NCBI RefSeq assembly: GCF_025398275.1
Contig: NZ_JAODOR010000010.1
Location: forward strand, 186,001-250,000
Direction of reading: 5' to 3'
DNA from: Microbacterium memoriense
GTDB lineage: Bacteria; Actinomycetota; Actinomycetes; Actinomycetales; Microbacteriaceae
Length of the DNA stretch: 64,000 nucleotides
The number at the start of each line of letters is the position of its first letter. Positions within the stretch are counted from its first letter, which is position 1. The position numbers were made by a program, and so were the translations under genes. The notes beneath the pieces were generated by a model. The model ran no database searches. It was not told the origin of the DNA and worked only from the letters and a program-made list of their open reading frames with translations. Shown in pieces: positions 52,277 through 61,202 of this stretch.

Positions 52277-53403
52277 TCGATATCGCGATCGTCGGCGGCG
52301 GTCCGGTCGCGACGCTGCTCGCGGCCGAACTCGCGCGGCACGGCACCGAGACCGTCCGCTGGGAAACGCGGTCCGAGTCCGGAGCCGGCGCACGCGCGGT
52401 CGGCATCCACGCCACGGCGCTGGCCGCGATGGAAGCCTCGGGAGCGACCGACCGCCTCCTCACCGATGCCGTGCGCGTGCGCATCGGCGAGGCGCGCCGG
52501 GCCGGGCGCTCGCTCGGGGAGCTTCACTTCGATCGGCTGCATCGACGGCATCCGTTCGTCGCAACCCTGCCGCAATCCGCCACCGAGGCGGCCCTCGCCG
52601 CGACCGCCGTCCACTGGGGCGCGACGCCGGTGCAGTACGACGCCGGCGTGACGGCGCTCGTTCCCCGCGCGGATGCCGTGGACGTCCACGTCGGCGACGA
52701 CGTCGTCACGGCGCGCGTCGTGGTCGTCGCGGGGGGGCTGCGTGCCCGCGCTCTTCTGGACCAACCGGTGCGGAGTCGCCGATACCCCGACCGCTACCTG
52801 ATGACCGACTGCGCCGATCTCGGCCACGACGGTGAGCGCGCGGTCGTGTATCTGGATCGTGCGGGAGTGCTCGAATCCTTCCCCTTGCCCGGTGGTCGTC
52901 GCCGATTCGTCGCCTGGATGCCGCCGCGCGGCGACGGGCGCACGGATGCCGAGCGCTTGCGCGAAGCCGTCGCAGAGCGGACGGGTTCGACCACGGCAGC
53001 GTTGTCGGTGGAGTCGGCATCGGCGTTCGGCGTGGCACGATCCCGGCTCGGCTCCATGCGCCGGGGACGCGTGCTCGCGATCGGTGACACGGCTCACGAA
53101 GTGAGTCCGATCGGCGGGCAGGGGATGAATCTGGGCTTGATCGATGCCGTGACCCTCGCGCCCCTCCTAGCGCAGGCCGTGCGCGACGGCTCTGGGCCCG
53201 CGGGACTCCCCCGGTGGGAGCGCGACCGGCTGCGGGCCGCCGACCGGGCGGCGCGCATCGGCGCGATCAACACGGTGCTGGGACGGCCGTCGCGCGCGGG
53301 CGGCGCGGTGGCCGTGGCGATCGCCCTGGCCACCCCGGCCGAGCGTCTGCTCGCGCACGCCTACGCGATGGGCTTCGATCCCGCCGCACGCCAGTTCAGC
53401 TGA
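52273..53403 (+). CDS. FAD-dependent monooxygenase of the PKS cluster
   Basis: The 376-residue flavoprotein has the GGGPVATLLAAELARHG dinucleotide motif near the start, a DG-type segment, and the second FAD motif VLAIGDTAHEVSPIGGQGMNLGLIDA. It is an aromatic hydroxylase of the UbiH/PHBH group and would hydroxylate the phenol ring, possibly giving a quinone, like SrsC. The GTG at 52273 overlaps the methyltransferase stop. It overlaps the opposite-strand prenyltransferase by 8 bases. Confidence 0.92.
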   Translation: MIDIAIVGGGPVATLLAAELARHGTETVRWETRSESGAGARAVGIHATALAAMEASGATDRLLTDAVRVRIGEARRAGRSLGELHFDRLHRRHPFVATLPQSATEAALAATAVHWGATPVQYDAGVTALVPRADAVDVHVGDDVVTARVVVVAGGLRARALLDQPVRSRRYPDRYLMTDCADLGHDGERAVVYLDRAGVLESFPLPGGRRRFVAWMPPRGDGRTDAERLREAVAERTGSTTAALSVESASAFGVARSRLGSMRRGRVLAIGDTAHEVSPIGGQGMNLGLIDAVTLAPLLAQAVRDGSGPAGLPRWERDRLRAADRAARIGAINTVLGRPSRAGGAVAVAIALATPAERLLAHAYAMGFDPAARQFS

Positions 53404-54247
53404 CGCTGACGCCGGTCACCGCGAGCTGGGCCACCAGCAGAAGCGCGGCCAGCATGACGAGGCGGAAAACTGCGCGATCGGGGCGCCGCAGCGCGCGCAC
53501 GACACCGATCGCGGCCACCGCGCTGACGAGCACGATCCCGACGATGGCCGCGGGACGCACCGGGTCTCCGGTCGCTGCCGGGCCGAGGAGGACGACGACC
53601 GCGCCGACTTCCACGGCGACGAACGCGCACACGGCACTCGCGCGCGCACCCAGTCGATGAGGGAGCCCGCGCACGCCCGTGCGCGCATCGTCCTCGAGGT
53701 CCGGCAGGACGTTCGAGAAGTGGACGGCGATCCCGAGCGTCGCGCCCGCGAGAGTGGCCCACGGCGCCGCGAAGGCGGGAGCCGGCAGTGCGAGGGTGGC
53801 GAGCGAGGGAAAGAGGCCGAAGCTCAGCACGAAGGGGGCGACCGAAAGCGCCGTGTTCTTCAGCCCGAGGTTGTACGCCCACGCGGAAGCCAGCGCGAGC
53901 CCATGGCTGGCGAGGAATACCGGCCCCAGGAGGGCCGACAGCGCCGCGGCGATCCCGACCGCGATGCCGGCGGCCATCCAGACGGCCTTCGCCGTGATCT
54001 CGCCCCGCGCGATCGGCTTGTCGCGTCGCCCCACGGCGCGATCGCGGGCCCCGTCGATCGCATCGTTGGACCACCCGACGCTCAGCTGACCGGCGATGAC
54101 CGCGGCACCCAGCAGCGCGAGGCGACCGGCATCCAGCCCTGCGGCCACGCCCAGGACGAGCGCGAGGACCGTCACGACGACGGTCGGTCCGGGGTGGGTG
54201 CACCGCCAGAGCGCCCCGGCGGTGCGGCCGACGCGTGCGAGCTGCAT
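53396..54247 (-). CDS. UbiA-family membrane prenyltransferase
   Basis: The 283-residue protein has eight to nine helices and both aspartate motifs: NDAIDGARD (residues 61-69, in QLSVGWSNDAIDGARDR) and DLEDDARTGVRG in the sixth loop (SNVLPDLEDDA). This places it among UbiA enzymes that attach prenyl groups to aromatics. It is convergent with the PKS operon and overlaps its last gene by 8 bases. Its link to that cluster is inferred from adjacency; a menaquinone or heme-O-type role is not excluded. Confidence 0.9.
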   Translation of the reverse strand: MQLARVGRTAGALWRCTHPGPTVVVTVLALVLGVAAGLDAGRLALLGAAVIAGQLSVGWSNDAIDGARDRAVGRRDKPIARGEITAKAVWMAAGIAVGIAAALSALLGPVFLASHGLALASAWAYNLGLKNTALSVAPFVLSFGLFPSLATLALPAPAFAAPWATLAGATLGIAVHFSNVLPDLEDDARTGVRGLPHRLGARASAVCAFVAVEVGAVVVLLGPAATGDPVRPAAIVGIVLVSAVAAIGVVRALRRPDRAVFRLVMLAALLLVAQLAVTGVSVS

Positions 54248-54274
54248 GCTCCGACCGTACCCGCCGAACGGGGC

Positions 54275-56482
54275 CTACTCGTCGAGGAGTTCCGCTTCGA
54301 TCACGTCGTCGTCGTCGTCCGCTCCGCTCGGCGTGGAGCTCGTGAGCACGAGCTGGCCGCCGTCGGCGGCCACATCCACCCGGACGACATCGCCGTCACG
54401 GGCGCCGCCCGACAACAGCGCCATCGCGAGGCGGTCCTGGATCTCGGACTGGATCAGACGCCGCAGCGGCCGCGCACCGAACAGCGGGTCGTAGCCGCGT
54501 TCGGCCAGCCACGACCGGGCATCCGGGGTGACGGCAAGCGTGAGACGCCGATCGTGCAGGCGCCGCTGGAGAGCGTCGACCGACAGCTCGACGATCTGAG
54601 CGAGGTCATCGTGACTGAGCGGCTGGAACATGACGATGTCATCGAGACGGTTGAGGAACTCGGGCCGGAAGACCTGCCGTACGAGCGCCATGACTTGCTC
54701 CCGCTTGGTCTCCTGCGGGAGCGTCGGATCGATCAGAATCGGTGACCCGATGTTGCTCGTCAGGACCAGGATCGTGTTCGTGAAGTCGACCGTCCGCCCC
54801 TGTCCGTCGGTCAGGCGTCCATCATCGAGCACCTGCAGCAGGACGTCGAAGACCTCCGGGTGCGCCTTCTCGACCTCGTCGAGGAGGACGACGCCGTAGG
54901 GGCGCCGACGCACGGCTTCCGTGAGCTGTCCGCCCTGTTCGTAGCCGATGTATCCGGGAGGGGCACCGACCAGCCGTGCGACGGAGTGCTTCTCGCCGTA
55001 CTCGCTCATGTCGATGCGGACCATCGCGCGCTCGTCGTCGAAGAGGAACTCGGCGAGCGCCTTCGCGAGCTCGGTCTTGCCGACGCCCGTCGGCCCCAAG
55101 AAGAGGAACGAGCCGGTGGGACGGTTCGGATCGCTGATTCCCGCACGCGAGCGACGGACGGCATCCGACACGGCCTTGACGGCATCTTTCTGGCCGATGA
55201 GCCGCTTACCGAGCTCCTTCTCGAGGTGCACGAGCTTCTCGCTCTCGCCTCGCAGCAGGCGTCCGACAGGGATGCCGGTCCACGCCGCAATGACGGCGGC
55301 GATGTCTTCGTCGGTCACCTGTTCGTTGACCATGCGCGGTTCGCCCGTCGGCGCCTGCTCGGCGCGCTCCGCATCGGCGAGTTCGAGCTCGAGCCGCTTG
55401 ATGGTCTCGTACTGCAGCTTCGACGCGCGGGCGTAATCGGCTTCGCGGATCGCGCGCTCGAGATCGGTCTGAGCCTGGTCGAGCTGCTTCTTCAGCTCAC
55501 CCACGCGATTCAGGCTCGCGCGTTCCTTGGCCCACCGCGCGTCGAGCACCGCCAGTTCGGCCTCTGCGACGTCCATCTGCTCGCGCAGCTTCGCTCGGCG
55601 CTCCTTCGAGGCGTCGTCCTTCTCCTTCTTCAGCGCGAGTTCTTCGAGCTTCATCCGGTCGACGCTCCGGCGCAGTTGGTCGATCTCGACGGGGCTCGAA
55701 TCGATCTCCATCTTGAGGCGGCTCATGGCCTCGTCGATCAGGTCGATCGCTTTGTCGGGCAGCTGACGGCTCGGGATGTACCGGTTGGAGAGCGCCGCCG
55801 ACGCCACCAGTGCGCTGTCGCTGATCGTGACCCCGTGGTGTGCTTCGTATCGACCCTTGAGCCCGCGGAGGATCGCGATCGTGTCTTCGACCGTCGGCTC
55901 GCCGACATAGACCTGCTGGAAGCGGCGCTCGAGGGCGGCATCCTTCTCGATGAACTCGCGGTACTCGTCGAGCGTCGTCGCGCCGATCAGACGCAGTTCG
56001 CCGCGGGCGAGCATGGGCTTCAGCATGTTCGACGCGGCGACCGAGCCTTCCCCGCCGCCGGCCCCCATCAGAACGTGCAGTTCGTCGATGAAGGTGATCA
56101 CGCGCCCGTCGGAGTCGGTGATCTCCTTGAGCACGCTCTTGAGGCGCTCTTCGAATTGGCCGCGGTACATCGCCCCCGCCACCAGCGCGGAGATGTCGAG
56201 GCTGACGAGCTCCTTGTTCTTGAGCGATTCGGCGACGTCGCCCGCGACGATGCGCTGGGCGAGGCCTTCCACGACGGCGGTCTTGCCGACGCCGGGTTCG
56301 CCGATGAGCACAGGATTGTTCTTCGTGCGGCGGGTGAGCACTTGGCTGACGCGTCTGATCTCGCTGTCGCGCCCGATGACGGGGTCGAGTTTTCCTTGGC
56401 GGGCGCGGTCGGTGAGGTTGATCCCGAACTGTTCGAGGGCGCTCTTCTGGTCCTCCTGCCCGGGTGCGGGTTGTGCGTTCAT
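54275..56482 (-). CDS. clpB: ClpB/Hsp100 disaggregase, N-domain-less form
   Basis: This 735-residue protein has two AAA+ domains. The first has Walker A GEPGVGKT at 61-68, the second GPTGVGKTE; between them is a middle-domain coiled coil (about 290-410, e.g. [17 protein letters not shown]). ClpB normally has an N-terminal ClpN domain of about 150 residues, and this version starts at [15 protein letters not shown] without it. The acidic tail [14 protein letters not shown] is a distinct ending. A HAIR operator lies upstream, so HspR control is expected. Confidence 0.94.
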   Translation of the reverse strand: MNAQPAPGQEDQKSALEQFGINLTDRARQGKLDPVIGRDSEIRRVSQVLTRRTKNNPVLIGEPGVGKTAVVEGLAQRIVAGDVAESLKNKELVSLDISALVAGAMYRGQFEERLKSVLKEITDSDGRVITFIDELHVLMGAGGGEGSVAASNMLKPMLARGELRLIGATTLDEYREFIEKDAALERRFQQVYVGEPTVEDTIAILRGLKGRYEAHHGVTISDSALVASAALSNRYIPSRQLPDKAIDLIDEAMSRLKMEIDSSPVEIDQLRRSVDRMKLEELALKKEKDDASKERRAKLREQMDVAEAELAVLDARWAKERASLNRVGELKKQLDQAQTDLERAIREADYARASKLQYETIKRLELELADAERAEQAPTGEPRMVNEQVTDEDIAAVIAAWTGIPVGRLLRGESEKLVHLEKELGKRLIGQKDAVKAVSDAVRRSRAGISDPNRPTGSFLFLGPTGVGKTELAKALAEFLFDDERAMVRIDMSEYGEKHSVARLVGAPPGYIGYEQGGQLTEAVRRRPYGVVLLDEVEKAHPEVFDVLLQVLDDGRLTDGQGRTVDFTNTILVLTSNIGSPILIDPTLPQETKREQVMALVRQVFRPEFLNRLDDIVMFQPLSHDDLAQIVELSVDALQRRLHDRRLTLAVTPDARSWLAERGYDPLFGARPLRRLIQSEIQDRLAMALLSGGARDGDVVRVDVAADGGQLVLTSSTPSGADDDDDVIEAELLDE

Positions 56483-56510
56483 GTCGGTCTCCTGAAATCT
56501 GTCACGCTCA

Positions 56511-56535
56511 AAGTTGAGTCGCTATGGCTCAACTT
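56511..56535 (-). promoter_or_regulatory. HspR-type HAIR operator upstream of clpB
   Basis: The arms AAGTTGAG (56511-56518) and CTCAACTT (56528-56535) are perfectly complementary over 9 bases of spacing, matching the HspR-associated inverted repeat pattern (CTTGAGT, 7 bases, ACTCAAG). It lies 29 bases upstream of the clpB start. HspR would repress clpB until heat shock. No hspR gene is in the window. Confidence 0.85.
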
Positions 56536-56691
56536 TAGCAGATGTCGCTCCGTCGGGCCAGCCTCACGGACGGCCCCGGGCGATGTGAGCGGGGCTTTCC
56601 CGGCCCGCAACATCCGACGCGCGTCGGCGAAACGCGTCGGCTCCATGCTGGGGACACACTCACCCGCCCCCATGCTTCCCCGGAGGTCCCA

Positions 56692-57597
56692 ATGTCCTAC
56701 GTGAAACCCGCCGAACTGGTCACCCGCATGGTGGATGCCGGTGCCGGCAAGATCCTCATGTCCACCCGCGACACCCTCATCCGCGCCATCATGGGCGGCG
56801 CGATCCTCGCTTTGGCGGCAGCATTCGCCATCACCGTGTCGGTGCAGACCGGCCAACCGCTGCTGGGCGCCATCCTGTTCCCGGTCGGGTTCGTGATGCT
56901 CTACCTCATGGGCTTCGACCTGCTGACGGGGGTGTTCACGCTGGCGCCGCTCGCCTGGCTCGACAAGCGCCCCGGAGCGAGCACGGGCGGGGTCCTCCGC
57001 AACTGGGGGCTCGTCTTCCTCGGCAACTTCATCGGCGCATTCCTCGTCGCCGTCCTCATGGCCATCTACTTCACGTACGGCTTCACGAGTGAGCCGAGCG
57101 CTGTCGGACTTGCCATCGGCGAGATCGGCCACGGCCGTACCGTCGGCTATGCCGATCACGGCCTCGGCGGCATGCTGACGCTCTTCGTCCGCGCCGTCCT
57201 CTGCAACTGGATGGTCTCCACCGGCGTCGTCATGGCGATGATGAGCGACAGCCTGGTCGGCAAGGTCGTCGGCATGTGGATGCCGATCATGCTCTTCTTC
57301 TACATGGGCTTCGAGCACTCGATCGTCAACATGTTCCTGTTCCCCTCGGGCCTGCTCCTCGGCGCCGACTTCACTCTGTGGGATTACCTGCTCTGGAACG
57401 AGATCCCCACCGTCATCGGCAACCTCGTCGGCGGTCTCACGTTCGTCGGACTCACCCTGTACATCACGCACGGGCGCACCGCTCCGGCACGCATCCCGAC
57501 GATGCGCGGCGGCTCGTCGCGGCGTCCGGCCGCGCCGAGCCCGGCCTCGGTCGTCGCCGCGGACGAAGAGCCGGCACCGGTTCCCGTCAGCGTCTGA
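56692..57597 (+). CDS. Formate/nitrite transporter family channel
   Basis: The 301-residue protein has six membrane helices and FNT motifs: YVKPAELVTRMVDAGAGK at the start, the FAITVSVQTG and GFDLLTGVFTLAPLA segments, then LGNFIGAFLVA, RAVLCNWMVSTG and GFEHSIVNMF (FNT signature). It passes formate, nitrite or a similar anion as a neutral acid. The nir operon is nearby and convergent, so nitrite uptake is the best guess. The ATG at 56692 has a GGAGG ribosome site. Confidence 0.9.
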   Translation: MSYVKPAELVTRMVDAGAGKILMSTRDTLIRAIMGGAILALAAAFAITVSVQTGQPLLGAILFPVGFVMLYLMGFDLLTGVFTLAPLAWLDKRPGASTGGVLRNWGLVFLGNFIGAFLVAVLMAIYFTYGFTSEPSAVGLAIGEIGHGRTVGYADHGLGGMLTLFVRAVLCNWMVSTGVVMAMMSDSLVGKVVGMWMPIMLFFYMGFEHSIVNMFLFPSGLLLGADFTLWDYLLWNEIPTVIGNLVGGLTFVGLTLYITHGRTAPARIPTMRGGSSRRPAAPSPASVVAADEEPAPVPVSV

Positions 57598-57605
57598 TCA
57601 CAATC

Positions 57606-57639
57606 GAATGCGGCCTCACCTTCGGGTGGGGCCGCATTC
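57606..57639 (+). terminator. Terminator-like hairpin after the FNT gene
   Basis: GAATGCGGCCTCACC (57606-57620) and GGTGGGGCCGCATTC (57625-57639) pair with one mismatch around TTCG. It lies just after the FNT stop and before the facing nir operon's last gene. Confidence 0.85.
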
Positions 57640-57752
57640 GTATGTGTGGGACGACGAAAACCGCCGCACCAGCCCCACGAGGTCACATTCGCACCACGGG
57701 TCATGCAACTCGGCCACCCACGACGTCCCAGCCGCGAGAAGTCGCTTGTAAG

Positions 57753-58475
57753 TCAGGAGGCCGCGGCCAGCGCCTCGCGGAAGCGATCCACGACGACGCG
57801 GGACACCCGGCGCTCGACTCCGCCGCCGGGGGTCACCGCCAGCGGCGCGCTCACCGCATCCGCACCGCTCGCGGCGACGAGGTTGGCGAAGTGCCCGGGG
57901 GCCAAGACGTAGCTGGCGGCGATCACCCGCGTGGCCCCGGCGGCACGCGCCGCGGCCACCGCGTCGGCGATGAGCGGAGTGGATCCGGCCGCATAGCCGA
58001 CGGTGAGCGGCACGGTCAGTCGCGCACGCAGCATCTCGGCGAGTGCCTCGACATCGGTCGCGGCGACGGGGTTCGACGAACCTGAGGCCGCGAGCACGAT
58101 ATGCGTACCGAGCGAGTCAATCTCCCCCACCTCGGTGAGGCGCGAGACGAGCACATCGGCCAGCAGCGGATGCGGCCCGAGCGGCTGCGCGGCGTGCACG
58201 TGCTCATAGGGCTTGGCGGCTCGGGCGATGTCGACACCGGTGTGGAAACCGCGCGACAGCAAGAGCGGGACGATGACCGCGCGCTGATCGGCGGGCACCG
58301 CGGCGGCGACATCGGCGACGGCGGGCTCTTCCACATCCACGAACGCGGGCTGCACCACGGTTTCCGGCAGCAGCTGGGCGACGTGATCGACGAGGGCGGA
58401 GACGACGGCACGCCCCTCCGCGAAGCGGGTCCCGTGGGAGCACGCGATCAGCACGGTCGGATTGATCTCGCTCAT
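57753..58475 (-). CDS. Sirohydrochlorin ferrochelatase-like CbiX/SirB protein
   Basis: The 240-residue protein has two related halves with the CbiX/SirB signatures: TVLIACSHGTR near the start, RAVIVPLLLSRGFHTGVDI in the first half and VVLAASGSSNPVA, then VIAASYVLAPGHFAN in the second. The two HG/H-containing sites are the metal-chelating lobes. It would insert iron into sirohydrochlorin for siroheme. The start overlaps the nnaR stop (ATGA), so it is the last gene of the nir operon. Confidence 0.9.
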   Translation of the reverse strand: MSEINPTVLIACSHGTRFAEGRAVVSALVDHVAQLLPETVVQPAFVDVEEPAVADVAAAVPADQRAVIVPLLLSRGFHTGVDIARAAKPYEHVHAAQPLGPHPLLADVLVSRLTEVGEIDSLGTHIVLAASGSSNPVAATDVEALAEMLRARLTVPLTVGYAAGSTPLIADAVAAARAAGATRVIAASYVLAPGHFANLVAASGADAVSAPLAVTPGGGVERRVSRVVVDRFREALAAAS

Positions 58476-59602
58476 GCGACCGAGTCCACGTCGAGTCGGT
58501 AGCCGCGCTTGATGACCGTCTTGATGACACCGGAGACGCCGAGAGCCTCACGGACGCGCGCGACGGCCATTTCGACGGCGTGATCGCCCCCGCCTGTCCG
58601 CGGCAAGACCTCCAGCAGCTGGACGCGGGGCACCACATCGCCGCGCGCATCGAACAGCACGCCCAGGAGGCGAACAGCCGTGCGGGACAGGGCGATGAAG
58701 TGTCCGTCGATGATCGCCCCGCCGCTGCGCAACTGCAGAACCCCGGCGCTCGTAGCGAGCGACGGCGCGGAACCTCCGCCGAAATGGGTGACGACGCCGC
58801 GCACGAGGGATCCGAGACGCCCTCGCTCGGCCATCAGCACCGGGATGTCCGCGCTCACGAGTGGCCCGGCCGTGATGGGTCCGACGGCGGCCATCACGAG
58901 GCGACCGCCGACCGCGCGCCGACGGATTTCCGGCAGGCAACCGGCGGCTTCCGCCTCGGCCAGCCATTGCGCGGCGCCAGGCGCCGAGGTGAACAGCACC
59001 GCGTCGACGTCGCCGTCGGCGGTCTGCGCGACCGAACGCTGAACCGTCTCGGGGTCGGGAGGCGGACCCCAGCGATAGACGGTGAGGCTGACGACGTCCG
59101 CTCCGTGCGCGACGAACAGCTCGTCGAGGCCGTCGGCGCCCGATCCGTGGTGCTGCACGGCGATCCGCGTCCGCTCGATTCCCTGCGCGATCAGATACTC
59201 GCCGAGCTCCGCGGCCGTCTCGGACTCGGCCACCCAATCGGCGGTGAACCCCGCCTGCTGGATCGCGCCGCGGGCTTTCGGGCCGCGCGCGACGAACCGC
59301 GCCCCGGCGAGCGCCGCCGTGAGCTCTTCGGCCAGGCCCGCTTCGTCGGCCGCATCGATCCACCCGCGGAACCCGACACCCGTGGTGACCACGACGATCT
59401 CCGGCGGGGAGGCGATCAACTCACGCGTGCGTTCCCAGAGGGCTTCGTCATCGATGTGCGGCACGATCGTGAGGGCCGGGGCTTGCTGAACGAGCGCACC
59501 GTGGCGCTCGAGCGCGGCCGTCAGTTCGCCGGCCCGGCGATCGACGGCGATCATGATCGTGCAGCCTCGCAGGCTCTCCGAGAGCGGAGGTGTCCCGATC
59601 AC
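58472..59602 (-). CDS. nnaR: HemD-fold regulator with C-terminal winged helix, NnaR-type
   Basis: This 376-residue protein joins a uroporphyrinogen-III-synthase fold (VVVTTGVGFRGWIDAADEAG, VLFTSAPGAAQWLAEAEAAG, MAAVGPITAGPL) to a C-terminal OmpR-like winged helix (LSRTAVRLLGVLFDARGDVVPRVQLL, GVIKTVIKRGYRLDVDSVA). That pair is the NnaR nitrate/nitrite-assimilation regulator of actinobacteria. A second, plain HemD is encoded at 9838-10641, so this one is not needed for heme. The GTG at 59602 overlaps the cysG stop; an ATG at 59611 is also possible. Confidence 0.85.
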   Translation of the reverse strand: MIGTPPLSESLRGCTIMIAVDRRAGELTAALERHGALVQQAPALTIVPHIDDEALWERTRELIASPPEIVVVTTGVGFRGWIDAADEAGLAEELTAALAGARFVARGPKARGAIQQAGFTADWVAESETAAELGEYLIAQGIERTRIAVQHHGSGADGLDELFVAHGADVVSLTVYRWGPPPDPETVQRSVAQTADGDVDAVLFTSAPGAAQWLAEAEAAGCLPEIRRRAVGGRLVMAAVGPITAGPLVSADIPVLMAERGRLGSLVRGVVTHFGGGSAPSLATSAGVLQLRSGGAIIDGHFIALSRTAVRLLGVLFDARGDVVPRVQLLEVLPRTGGGDHAVEMAVARVREALGVSGVIKTVIKRGYRLDVDSVA

Positions 59603-60834
59603 CCCGCCCATTCGAGGGTCCGCTCGGGGTGGGGCAGGAGGAACCCGGCACGGGCGACATCGCCCACGACGATCACAGCGGGGTTGCGGACGCCGGCGCG
59701 CTGCGCGTCGGTGAGTGCGGTGGCCAGTGTCGTGTGGGTCGTGCGCTGCTGCGGCGTATGTCCGCTCTCGACGATCGCGACCGGACGCTCGGCATCCGCG
59801 CCGTCGGCGAGAGCGGCGGCGACGAGTCGGGGCAGCGCCGCAACCCCCATCAGCACGACGACCGTCACGTCGGGGTCGGCGAGCGCCGCACGCGTCGACG
59901 ACGTGAGCGCGGCTTGGCCGTTGACGATGTGCACGGCCGAGGCGGTCTGACGGTGCGTCACGGGGATGCCGGCAGCCTGCGGCACCGAGATCGCACTCGA
60001 GACCCCGGGGACGACATCCACGGGGACACCGGCCGCGACACACGCGAGTACTTCTTCACCGCCGCGTCCGAAGACGAACGGGTCGCCGCCCTTGAGCCGG
60101 ACGACACGGCGGCCCGCGCGGGCGTGCTCGACCAGGAGCGCGTTGATCTCCTCCTGCGGGACGGGGTGGTGTCCGGGTTGCTTGCCCACGTCGATGACAA
60201 TCGTGTCGGGATCGAGTTCCTCGAGGAGCTGTGCCGTGGGCCCGAGTCGATCGGCGATGAGGACGTCGGCTTCCGCGATGAGGCGCCTCCCACGCACCGT
60301 GAGCAGATCGACGGCTCCGGGACCGCCGCCGACGAGGTCGACACGGCCGACCCCCGTCGTGCGACGGCGGCGCAGCGGCAACCGTCCATCGGTCAGGAGG
60401 CGGTCGATGGCGTCACGCACGCGGACGGATCTGCGCGGGTCGACACCGGCATCCGACACGACGCCGACCAGCACATCACCGGACGACGTCTGCGCCGTGA
60501 GCCGGGCCGTTCCGTGTCCCGCGCTGGATGCGTTGATGCAGAACACGTGACGACGCTCGCAGGCGGCGGCGACGGCAAGGTCGACGCGCGCGTCGCCGGT
60601 CGCCGTGTGCACCATCCATGCGCCGGCCAGGTCCCCACGACGGAAGCGCCGCGGGGTCCATGCGACGTCACTGCGCCGCACCAGCTCACGCACCTCGGCG
60701 CACAGCTCCGGAGCGACGACGCGAACGTACGCGCCATCGTCGAGCAGTCGCCGCATCCGACGTGCGGTGACGGCGCCGCCACCGACCACCAGCACCTCGC
60801 GCCCCGCCAGGGACACACCGATCATCGTCGTCAT
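59599..60834 (-). CDS. cysG: Siroheme synthase: precorrin-2 dehydrogenase plus uroporphyrinogen-III C-methyltransferase
   Basis: The 411-residue protein has an N-terminal NAD-binding dehydrogenase (GREVLVVGGGAVTARRMRRLL, FCINASSAGHGTARLTAQ) and a C-terminal SUMT (VDLVGGGPGAVDLLTVRG, VVRLKGGDPFVFGRGGEEV, PQAAGIPVTHRQTAS). It methylates uroporphyrinogen III twice and oxidises precorrin-2 to sirohydrochlorin; the chelatase step is left to the SirB-like gene downstream. The ATG at 60834 has a GGGAGGAG ribosome site. It starts two bases after nirD ends. Confidence 0.92.
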   Translation of the reverse strand: MTTMIGVSLAGREVLVVGGGAVTARRMRRLLDDGAYVRVVAPELCAEVRELVRRSDVAWTPRRFRRGDLAGAWMVHTATGDARVDLAVAAACERRHVFCINASSAGHGTARLTAQTSSGDVLVGVVSDAGVDPRRSVRVRDAIDRLLTDGRLPLRRRRTTGVGRVDLVGGGPGAVDLLTVRGRRLIAEADVLIADRLGPTAQLLEELDPDTIVIDVGKQPGHHPVPQEEINALLVEHARAGRRVVRLKGGDPFVFGRGGEEVLACVAAGVPVDVVPGVSSAISVPQAAGIPVTHRQTASAVHIVNGQAALTSSTRAALADPDVTVVVLMGVAALPRLVAAALADGADAERPVAIVESGHTPQQRTTHTTLATALTDAQRAGVRNPAVIVVGDVARAGFLLPHPERTLEWAG

Positions 60835-60836
60835 CG

Positions 60837-61202
60837 TCACTCCTCCCACCGGATGCAGAGGTCCTCGCCGCGCCGTGCGACGGGCCAGACCCGCAGGTGC
60901 GCGGGTTCCTTGCCCTGCGGATCCAGGCAGATGCCGGTCCGCAGGTCGAACACATGCTTGTACATGGGCGAGGCGATCGTCGGCGCATCGGCCCGAGTGC
61001 CGACGATCCCTCGAGAGATCACGTTCGCCCCACTGTACGGGTCGAGGTTCGATACGGCATGCAGTGCACCGTCGCGCAACAGGAAGAGTGCGATCTGCGT
61101 CGAACCGATCAGGGCTGCCCGGCCGCGCTCGACCTCGAGGTCCGAGACGGCGCACAGCCGAATCCAGATGTGCGTGCGCGATCCGGCCGCCACGGCGGTC
61201 AT
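60837..61202 (-). CDS. nirD: Nitrite reductase small subunit (NirD), Rieske-like fold
   Basis: The 121-residue protein has the NirD/Rieske-fold pattern: IWIRLCAVSDLEVERGRAAL, ALFLLRDGALHAVSNLDPYSG, and SPMYKHVFDLRTGICLD, ending GEDLCIRWEE. The iron-sulfur cysteine/histidine pairs of true Rieske proteins are replaced, as is normal for NirD. It associates with NirB. The start overlaps the nirB stop (ATGA). Confidence 0.93.
   Translation of the reverse strand: MTAVAAGSRTHIWIRLCAVSDLEVERGRAALIGSTQIALFLLRDGALHAVSNLDPYSGANVISRGIVGTRADAPTIASPMYKHVFDLRTGICLDPQGKEPAHLRVWPVARRGEDLCIRWEE

Noticed and set aside
58472..59602. Ordinary uroporphyrinogen-III synthase
   Set aside because: A winged-helix DNA-binding domain is fused to the HemD fold and it lies in the nir operon, while a plain hemD is present near 10 kb.
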